Assembly (NCBI GenBank): GCA_002786025.1
Contig: NHNW01000004.1
Location: 1-64,000 of the forward strand
Reading direction: 5' to 3'
Length of the DNA stretch: 64,000 nt
From: Zasmidium citrigriseum
Taxonomy: Eukaryota > Ascomycota > Dothideomycetes > Mycosphaerellales > Mycosphaerellaceae
In this document: positions 55,795-64,000 of the stretch, piece by piece
How the letters are laid out: each line of letters opens with the position of its first letter
How positions within the stretch are numbered: the stretch's first letter is position 1
Notes under the pieces: generated by a model
What the model saw: the letters and a program-made list of their open reading frames with translations, nothing else
Told to the model about the DNA's origin: nothing
Database searches by the model: none
Made by a program: the position numbers and the translations under genes

Positions 55795-57418
55795 GCCTCA
55801 ACGCAGTGGGTCGTCATGCAGATGGCACACTATCCCTGCGAACTGTGAACATGGCGATACGCCACATCCATGAATGAATCAGTGTGCTGATGAAAGCCTC
55901 GCAGACATGTCCCGCGTTGCTCGCACCTAGGGAATCCTTCTAACACTTACCTCCTACCTGATAGGCGGCGAGAAGTAAAGTTATCACGGAATCACGATCT
56001 TCTCTGCAAACTGCGGTCGAGCTGAGATACGAAGATAAACCACCCAAGCTACCTACTGCATTCGGACTATGCCCTTGGAAAAGATACAACAATGGATAGC
56101 TCCAGGATCGTTGATGAGGCAGACAAGACCTCTCAATACCGGATCCAATCATGCCTCTTGGTGCGCTAGACTTCCTGGTCTATGGCGTGATGGGGCGCTT
56201 GTCAATTGCAGCCACACGCAGGACCTCCACACTACTCGTTTAGCATGTGATAAAGGCATCTATTTGATGCTCAACGAGAAAGAGTGGCTCCAATTGCACG
56301 ACCAGGGCGACTGATTGCGATTTCAACGCGTGGCAACTTATTTCACACATCAGACGCTGACGAGCCGCTCCCTGCCGTCTGGTGAGAATTGCTAATGGAT
56401 TCTATCGTTGAGCAGTCTAAGTTGTCAACAGCTCCACTCTACAGCCTCACACGGGCCCGACTGTGCGTGAGATCCGGTCCTTTTCCCACCCAGCCGTGTG
56501 CCGCGAGTCCGCTTACCCTGGAGTGCATCACGGGCCGTTGCCAGCCGAGAGACGGCATTGAACATTAAACATGTTCTTATACAAACCCACTCTCTCCCTC
56601 TGACGTGTCGCGTCCTGATTGTGGATCGCTCTCCTCAAACAGACCGACCAAATGCACTGCCCTTCTCCGCACGAGCTTACCCCGGCCATGCAAGTGAGCG
56701 CCCAGGCGTGGGGATTGCGTTTCGATACAGATACTCACTTGGCGAGTGTGAGCCAGTACTGAAGCTGGACTCATCGGCTCCTGGTGACTGCCTGATTGAA
56801 AGGCGACGGCGGGACCAGGATGTTATCAAGTACCGAGACCTACGCTCCTATCGCCAGGGCCTGCTTCGGGCTTTGAATGCACGTAATATGGGAGCTGCTG
56901 CAGCTGTTGCCAATCAGTGCCACGGTCGGTTGCGGCTTTCCAGAATCGCGAGCTGGTGGGTGTTCTCGCCCTCTGTACGGTCTTCGGTCTTCCAGCCGCA
57001 TTCTTCTTCCTATCCTCTCCGAGACGAGCGAAAACTGGCGAGCGGCTATGTATGGCATGTTTGACAGCCGAGGTGGCGACAATGTCAATAAGGACATGTC
57101 TCGGATGTTTCATCAATGCTGTATTACGTCTGGTCTGACTGTGCAAGGTTCGCGGGACCATGATCCAGTCTTTTTCTCCTCGCTTCGGATTCGGAGCGCC
57201 GGCGCTTATGGGGAAAGTGTAGAGGATGAAGCCTGGTCAGATACCGCGAGAGTGGTAAATGTAGTGGAAAGGCCGGACCGAACACGTATTCTGAAACTGC
57301 ATGGCAGGTATTGTACTGTTGACAGAGGCTATCGCGAGGAGTTACTTGAAGAGTCCGCGGAGTAAGTGGTACGAGTGCGAGCTTCAGTATTGACATTCTG
57401 TTACGTTTGATGTCGTAT
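55795..57418. other. Gene-poor region, no gene accepted
   Basis: 1.6 kb downstream of the second SDR gene. Plus-strand frames at 56498-57064 and 56877-57365 overlap each other and have no recognisable motif. GC content and dinucleotides are normal, so this is not a RIP block. It may hold a noncoding transcript or lost gene, but nothing supports one. Confidence 0.35.
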
Positions 57419-58722
57419 CTAACAGTCCTTCAGCTCAATACCGCCCTTTTCCTTTACGACCTCTCTCGTCAACTTCATCAAATTCTCAGCCAGGTGGTAG
57501 TTCTGCGCGAGCTCGTTGCCAGGCTCTGGAGTTGCCGGCGGGCAGATGTACTCGCCTGACTTCTTCGTCACGGTCGATGCGTAGAGGGTTGACAGAGCTC
57601 CTTCGAATTGGTCCTTCTTGAACAGCTCCAGGCCAGCCGACATCAAATATCCAGCCAGAGGGTATGGCTCGTGGATGTCCTCCGTTGACATCTTTGTCGA
57701 GACGACGCCAGGATGTGTAGCGTTTGCGAGTAGATTCGGATGTTGCTTGGTGACATGGTTGGCAAGGTATTTGCTGTAGAGTATGGCAGCCAACTTTGAA
57801 CGACCGTACTGACCCATTGGCCCAAGATCTTCGTTCAATTCCTCCAGACTCTCGAACTTCGTGTCCTGCGGCGTTGACTGATGGGCGTTCGAGGCAAGGC
57901 TGGTGATGCGGACTGTGTCTCCACCATCTGCCGTCTTCTTGAGCAAATCAAGCAAGTTAGACGTCAAGATCGCATGGCCCATGTGATTGAGAGCCATGTG
58001 GCGATCGACGCCATAGTCGGTGAGTTGAAAAGACATGATTCCTCGTGCGGCATTGTTGATGAGGATGTCCAGTCGGTCGGTTGAGTCTCGAATCTCCTTG
58101 GCCACCTCGACGACCCTGTTCCAATCGCTCAAGTCGCATTGGATCCAAGTCGTCCGGTCGGCCTTGTCTTGACCGAGTGCTTGCTTCACGGCGTCCTTGG
58201 CTGAGTCGACGACTTCCTTCGAGACGGAGAGAATGTAAACCTTGGAGATATTCTTCGAGAGGAGAGTGTACGAGCAGCCGTAGCCGATGCCTATAAAAAA
58301 TCGTCAGTCCTTGATCATTTTGGATCACCCTCCTTCTTCCGCTCAAACTGTACGATTGCCTCTCTCCACGAGAGCGCGCGACTCCAAGCTATTAGAGGGC
58401 ATGTCACAATCTTAGCCCTTCTCGAGAAAGTCGGGGATTGTTAGAGGCATCTTCCACTTCGCCGAGGGTAGAACCAGGACGTACCCTCGCTTCCTCCAGT
58501 GATGACAGCAACCTTGCCCGTCTGGTCAGGCACATCGTCGAGCGAGAAGGTGGTTCCTGCTGGTGCAGCCTTCTGAGCAACGCCACCGAAATTCTCAGAC
58601 AGAGTCGTCTGCGCTGCCTTGATTGTCGAGCTCATCTTGGATGTAGTGAATCGTCTGGTTTGTGGGATTGTAGAATGGAAGTTGGAGAAAGGAATCCTCG
58701 AGCAACGAAACCTTTGTATCAT
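57419..58722 (-). CDS. Short-chain dehydrogenase (retinol-dehydrogenase-like)
   Basis: Two exons, 58722-58485 and 58290-57419, give 369 aa. SDR with the glycine motif TGGSEGIGYG (from residue 75), the acidic loop CDLSDWNRV, the NNAA motif (LDILINNAARGIM), a Ser in RITSLASNAH, and YxxxK in GQYGRSKLAAILYSKYLANH. The last is typical of retinol-dehydrogenase/WW-oxidoreductase-like fungal SDRs (family knowledge). The N-terminus MIQRFRCSRIPFSNFHSTIP is Arg-rich and may be a mitochondrial presequence; a start at M30 would give 340 aa. The intron is 194 nt, far above the usual 50-60 here, and contains a 130-nt sequence repeated upstream of the gene. Substrate unknown. Confidence 0.9.
58330..58459. 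repeat. Intronic copy of a 130-nt direct repeat
   Basis: Lies wholly inside the SDR intron (58291-58484). It aligns without gaps to 58963-59092, with about 24 differences by hand count, roughly two thirds of them transitions. Confidence 0.8.
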
Positions 58723-60405
58723 CTCACCCTTGTACGACTTGCAGAGGAAGTCACGACAGCCGACAGGAAGCTGAGGAAGGTGCCACCCACCAGATCATAT
58801 GAACGTCATGAAAGTTGTGATGTCAGTATGTCAATTCGATACAACTTCTCACACAAGTCGTTCTTTGACGAAGTCGACTGTGCAACCGCAAGGAGAAATG
58901 TAGATGTCGTGTCGTCATCAGCTGTAATGGAAAGGGGCGTCTGTTAGCCGGGAATGGGTACTCTCCTTCTTCCACTCAAACTGGAAGATTGGCTCTCTCC
59001 ACGAGAACACACGACTCTAAGCTAACAGATGCCTTGTTACACTTTTAACCCTCCTCGAAAAAGTTAGGGACTGCTAGAGGTATCTTCCACTTTGACCGGA
59101 GCACCGAGGATATGCCTCAGCATTGATATTTCCAGTTATCTTTGGAAAACATCACGAAGGGTGTCAAGGAGATCACGGAAGACTTCTTGAAACATCAGTG
59201 TCGGGTCGAGGAAAACAGTTTGGAAGTTTGGTCGAGCATGTGCGTTTCGCCAAGACCATGACTAAGCCAGATATGAGTGAGTGACCCAGCACCAACGATA
59301 AAAATACCAACCACAACACATTGGAATGGCACCAAATCGAGGAATATGGGATTCTAGCAAAGCCTCTACATCCTCCGAGTCTTTGATTGGGTCGAGTCGC
59401 CTTCGTTGGTCTCCTAAATCGATCCAAGCCAAAGTCGCAGCAAACGTTAAAGGTCTCGAACGACTTTGGCAACGTCCAATGCCTCTGTTCGAGACAAAAA
59501 CATTGGGAATGATCACAGTCGACAGCTTCCGTGAATTTCAGTACGCAAGAAGACATTGACCCGCCAGCAAAAAGAATTCGATAAAAAGGAAAAACGATCA
59601 AACAAAACAAAAAAGTATTCAACACCTGAGGTGTTGCGGCTTGATTTGCATCGGCCGGGACTGATTGATGTCAGTGTTGGAGCTCGCTGGAGAGGCTTTG
59701 AGATGCTACTCACATCGAACCCGGGGCTCGTCGAGTTTTCCGAGTGATCGGATGGCAACGACGACTGTATGGATGTTAGTCGAGGTTCTGAAGGATGATT
59801 GAATGGTTTGACGGACATTTTACCACTAAACCACCAATGCTGCTGTCTCCTGATTGGATGAAAGAGCGGTGTTATATTGCGTTTATAGAGGTGAAAATTT
59901 GAGCCACAGAGGCCGGTCTAGACTTGCAGGGATACCAAAGCTCTGGCAGCACGACTTTGACACTTCTGATCGTTCTGATCGTTGCAGCGCTTCAACAGGC
60001 TCATAATGCATCAAGATTGGCAGGCAATTGATCGTCATTGTTGTCCTCTACGTTGATGAAGCCGATCCACTCTTGCTTTTTGGACAACCATCCAACCTCC
60101 AACAGGACTCTGCTAACCTCAAAACGTCCAATTAACACACCATTCTCTCCTTGCACAGTAGCTATTAAATGGGACAACTTCGTCGATTACGCAAAAAGTG
60201 CAACGCCAATGCCAACCGGACCTGGTTCCTGCGTTGGCACCTCCACAGCCCCACCTTCGGCACATTGAACGGGAGCTCATGCATTTATCAGTTTCAATAA
60301 GCAGATTCTAAGCAAGCAATTCCAGCCAAATTGACCCCATCAATTCGAATCGAGATATAATCAGGTTTCACAGCCTCATTCTGGACATCGACTATTCAAG
60401 TCAAG
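58723..60405. other. Divergent intergenic region
   Basis: 1.7 kb between the second SDR and the FAD monooxygenase, which are divergent. It holds the second repeat copy (58963-59092) and an A-rich patch at 59565-59620. Frames at 59173-59625 (minus) and 59326-59559 (plus) overlap and lack motifs. Both promoters should lie here. Confidence 0.4.
58963..59092. repeat. Second copy of the 130-nt repeat, outside the gene
   Basis: About 240 bp upstream of the SDR start, same orientation as the intronic copy. Where the intron copy has G or C this one often has A or T (for example gcgcgcgactcc against acacacgactct), as if lightly RIP-mutated. No SDR exon is clearly recognisable beside it. Confidence 0.8.
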
Positions 60406-62372
60406 ATGTCAGCCAACGGCACCTCGTCCGATGAGAGGAAAAAGAGTACATCGACACCTCTGGAGACAACATTCCTAATCATTGGCGCTGGACCTGCAGG
60501 AGCCTCTCTAGGATGTTTCCTCGCGTCGTACGGGTTGACGGGAATTATTGTTGCTGCTGCACCGGGAACGGCTAAGGAACCGAGGGCTCATATTACCAAT
60601 GCGGCCGCTTTGGAGTGTTTGAGGGATATTGGATTGGAGGAGGAGGTGAAGAAACATGCTACGCCGGGCGAGAGCATGCAGCATACGAGGTGGTGTACGT
60701 TATGAAGGTTCTTTCCGCGGCTGTTGGGCTGACTTTTGTAGGTCGATCGATGGCAGGAGAGGAGTGAGTACAGGGCAGCCGAGAAAGAGTTGAGGTCTAA
60801 CAATGTGTTTAGGTATGCCAGAATCCACTCTTGGGGCAATCAGCCTGATAGGAAAGGAGACTACGACGCAGCAAGCCCTTGCCGGCATGTTGATCTACCT
60901 CAGACACTGCTTGAGCCAGTCCTCGTCAAATACGCAACTTCAAATGGCTGGAAAGTCCGATTCGACTCGACCTTCGTCAAATACGAGAGAGACTCGCCCA
61001 GCAGTCCAATCATCTCAACGATCAAGGACAACCTCACCGGGCAAGAGTATCAAATCCGATCCAAGTACCTCTTCGGCTGCGACGGCGCTCGAAGCCAAGT
61101 CATGAGACAACTCGACCTTCCCCTAAGCAAGGCACCCGGTCAAGGCCTCGCGCTCAACGTCCTCGTCGACGCCGATATTTCGCAGCACATGGAGCATCGA
61201 AAGGGCAATTTACATTGGGTCTTCACCCCAGAGATTGAAGATGCCGGATGGGGTTGGTCGGGCATCGTTCGTATGGTCAAGCCGTGGCATGAGTGGATGT
61301 TCATCATGTTTCCTCATCCTAGTTTTAGTGATTTTGCTGTTCGGCCGAGTGAGGAAGAGTATATCAAGCGGGTGAAGGAGATGCTTGGTGATGATTCTGT
61401 TCCGGTCAAGATTTTGGATGTGGCGAAGTGGTATGTCAATGAGATTGTGGCGGAAAGGTATAGCGATGGGAACATCTTCTGTTTGGGCGATGCTGTTCAT
61501 CGACATCCGTAAGTTGATCTAATCTTGAAGGACTGATGGATACTGACTGATTTTTTAGTCCTTTCAACGGCCTAGGCTCAAACACCTGCCTTCAAGATGC
61601 ATGGAACCTCGCCTGGAAGCTGGCGTATGTAGAACGAGGCCTCGCAGGTCCCAGTCTCCTCGACTCATTTTCAACCGAAAGACAACCCATTGGAGCAGGC
61701 ATCATCAAACGAGCCAACGATTCATATCGCGAGCATGTACCCGTCTGGGACGCCCTCGGAGTCCTTCCAGAAGACATCGAAGAACGCAAGAGACAGCATG
61801 CCGAGCTTTCAGCGCCAACAGAAGCAGGCAAAGCCAGGAGAAAGCGATTACGGGAAGCCGTTGCTCATACTGCCCATGAATTTGGCGGAATTGGGATCGA
61901 AATGAACCAACGATACGACTCAGGAGCCGTGTATTTGAAAGACGAAAGTCAGCCTCGTCCAGAGCCTCCCAAAGACGCCGTCCTGGAATACCAGATTTCG
62001 ACGTATCCAGGATCGCGACTTCCTCATGCATGGCTGAACAGAAAGTGTCCGGTCGAGCCCATCAGCACGATCGATCTCGCTGGACACGGTGCCTTTTGCT
62101 TGTTGACCGGAATTGGTGGAGACACTTGGAAGCAGGCTGCCGTGGAAGTCTGCAGATACATTGGTGTCAAGATCAATGTGCATAGCATTGGTTGGGGCCA
62201 GGATTGGATAGACGTTTATGGCGATTGGGAAAGAAGAAGGGAGATAGATGAAGATGGCTGTGTTCTTGTCAGGCCTGACCGAACGGTATGCTGGAGGAGT
62301 CCTTCGATGCGCAAGGATGCTAACGGCCATCTCTTGCATGTGGTGAAGTCGGTGTTAGGAATAGGGGCATGA
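60406..62372 (+). CDS. FAD-dependent aromatic-ring-type monooxygenase
   Basis: Four exons, 60406-60694, 60742-60763, 60813-61508 and 61559-62372, give 606 aa; the second exon is only 22 nt. Group A flavoprotein monooxygenase (PHBH/phenol hydroxylase-like), using NAD(P)H and O2 to hydroxylate a phenolic or polyketide substrate. Seen: dinucleotide motif GAGPAG at 27-32, the DG motif GCDGARSQV (D194), and the GD motif FCLGDAVHRHPPFNGLGSN (D330), reading through the last splice. The C-terminal third (SIGWGQDWIDVYGDW, then DGCVLVRPDRTVCWR) is the thioredoxin-like tail of phenol-hydroxylase-type enzymes. No other biosynthetic gene is next to it, so it may act in aromatic catabolism or stand alone. 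Right neighbour is RIP-mutated transposon DNA. Confidence 0.93.
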
Positions 62373-62529
62373 GCTGAATTTGATGGGAGCCGCGTCAAAA
62401 TTTAGAGACCTGCCAACAAATTCTTAGCGCCGGCCAAGTTGGCCGATGATTGCACTTCACGCCCTGTCTTGATTCCTACCCATGTTGCGCTCGATGCAAC
62501 AATCGCTTGTAATAGACAGTTTTAGCCGC

Positions 62530-64000
62530 TCTAACATGTAGACTATTAACCCTTTCCTTTTACTATATAGACTACCTTATCGGAAGTCGCTAGTAGCCTA
62601 ATATAGTATAGTACTATTATTACTAAGTTATTAAACTCTTTCTTAATTACTAGGGCGCGTATCGCGTATATCTCGTAATTCGACGTAAAGCTAGTAGGTT
62701 AACGATATTATAGGCTCGTTTAAGGACGATTGTACGTTAGTACTACTTCTCGTAGGTACTCTACTCGCTAGTAAGTAAAAGGAGCCGCCGCCGTATCGAG
62801 AACCGACGGAATATATAGTATTTAACTAGACGGTAGATTCGTAGAGCGTAGGCTAGTAGTAGCGGCGTGTTAGGTAAGTGTCGCGTAGATTATAAGAAGG
62901 AAGAAGTAATAAGGAAGGTTATAAGAAGTTAATAGGCTCGCTAGCGCTAATATTACTATAGATTCGAGCGCTATAAAGTAATTAAACTCGCCTACGCCCT
63001 TAATATAGATTAAATCGAGTATAGAAACCGTATTAAACCCCCTCTAGTAATAGCATTAGTAATAGTGCTTTAGCGATTGTCTTAGCTAAACTACTAGATA
63101 GAAGGCTACTACCTCTTTAGCCGCTACGAGCTATAGATATTAATCGCCTTTACGGATTCGATATACTACCTTTCTATACGATTTAGGCCCCTTCTCGAGT
63201 AGTATCTACGGCTAAGGAGTTATCGACGGTTAAAGAGCTTTATAATAGCTATAAGGAAGAAGGGTATATATAGATATATATAGGGGTTTATAGATAGGCA
63301 CTTTTAAGGTTTCTTAAGGCTAAAGAAAGGACAAAGGAAGATATACTCGGGGCATAAAAAGGCCTATAGCTGCAAGTTCCAGGCTATTATTACGCCTAAC
63401 GGTATAGTCTCGAGCCTTACTAGCCTCTACGAAAGCAAGGATAACGACTAGATTATATACTAGTAATCTAGTATGTCTAGAAGGATAAGACGGCTCTTTA
63501 AGTACGATAGACGACAACTATACCTCTACGGCGATCCGGTATATAAGAGCGCCTTCGGCATTATATCGCCCTTTAAATATAAGCGTAGTAGATACTTCTT
63601 AACGCCTAAATAACGACGATTTAACGAGCGATTATTATCGGTTAGGATTAAGGTTAAGTACCCCTTTAGTATAATATACTACCTATAGACGTACTACTTA
63701 TTTACGCCTACTCTTCGTAATAGTAAATAAGTAGTCGTAGCCTTCTTCCGTATTATAATACTATTAACAAACTATTAGACGTATATAAGGAAGAAGAATT
63801 AGATTAATAAGCGGTTTAGGCTAAAGCCGCCTTCGTTAATAGACTATCTATACCTAGGTAGTACGCTAGAGCGGTATCTAGATATATAACGTATATAAAC
63901 TAGTACTACCTTCGTAGTTAATAGCTCTTTCCGGGTATTCTAACGGTACTACTAGTCCTTAGAGGTAGTTAAAGTTAATATAAATCTATCTTAGAATCCC
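62530..64000 (+). mobile_element. PIF/Harbinger-like transposase remnant, RIP-inactivated
   Basis: AT-rich, CpA-depleted DNA running off the window. On the plus strand from about 63030 one frame reads a degraded DDE transposase with stops at former Gln and Trp codons: YYLFSRYEL, LIAFTDSIYYLS, FIDRHF, YSGHKKAYSCKFQAIITPNG, LYGDPVYKSAFGIISPFKYK, then FNERLLSVRIKVKYPFSII and KRFRLKPPSLIDYLYLG. The DG/D-x-x-Y and G-I-I-S-P-F blocks are those of HARBI1-like (DDE_Tnp_4) endonucleases (family knowledge). No terminal repeat was found near 62530 and the right end is outside the window. It begins about 160 bp after the monooxygenase stop. Confidence 0.8.

Noticed and set aside
56498..57365. Two overlapping plus-strand frames of 188 and 162 codons
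   Set aside because: No motifs, no good splice partners, and they exclude each other.
59173..59625. 150-codon minus frame and a 77-codon plus frame at 59326-59559
   Set aside because: They overlap on opposite strands, with no recognised motif and weak start contexts.
1..64000. Biosynthetic gene cluster, CRISPR array, rRNA or tRNA genes
   Set aside because: No backbone enzyme (PKS, NRPS, terpene cyclase) accompanies the monooxygenase, SDRs or methyltransferase; no regular spaced repeats; and no rRNA or tRNA gene was recognised by eye. A tRNA scan would be needed to exclude tRNAs fully.

Overview
The window is nuclear DNA of a filamentous ascomycete, most probably a Dothideomycete of the Mycosphaerella group (inference). 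Genes carry short GT-AG introns, mostly 45 to 80 nt. Coding DNA is GC-balanced with good Kozak starts, and the gene set is fungal: a C2-type phosphatidylserine decarboxylase, SAM37, Pcc1, IMP4, UPF1 and a Reg1-like PP1 subunit. GC-balanced gene blocks alternate with AT-rich blocks in which CpA and TpG are almost absent, the signature of repeat-induced point mutation (RIP).

Layout. 1-1140: RIP-degraded repeat with a Tc1/mariner-like remnant. 1348-39144: the main gene block, in order: a small membrane protein, pirin, PSD2-type decarboxylase, SAM37/metaxin, a methyltransferase, a small mitochondrial-looking protein, Pcc1, a secreted amidase, an F-box protein, IMP4 divergent from UPF1, a multi-span membrane protein divergent from a mitochondrial-type SDR, a two-TM repeat protein, a large disordered protein, a C2H2 factor, a GRF zinc-finger protein, a glutaredoxin-fold SH3BGR-like protein and another disordered protein. 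39145-48199: about 9 kb of RIP-saturated DNA holding two different Mutator-like (MULE) transposons, both with inverted repeats and the first with a 9-bp target-site duplication, separated by 1.8 kb of unidentified repeat. 48200-62372: second gene block with an ELMO-domain protein, the Reg1-like subunit, a second SDR and an FAD monooxygenase, among long gene-poor stretches. About 62530-64000: RIP-degraded PIF/Harbinger-like transposase running off the window.

Most genes are housekeeping (phospholipid synthesis, mitochondrial outer-membrane assembly, tRNA modification, rRNA processing, mRNA decay, glucose signalling) and do not form one pathway. I see no biosynthetic cluster, CRISPR array or defence island. 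The clearest unusual items are the MULE whose target-site duplication itself carries a RIP-type change, the unmutated outer ends of the transposon block, a 130-nt repeat shared between an SDR intron and the DNA upstream of the gene, and several conserved-looking proteins of unknown function. Exon boundaries were derived by hand from splice sites and reading frame and have not been checked against transcripts.
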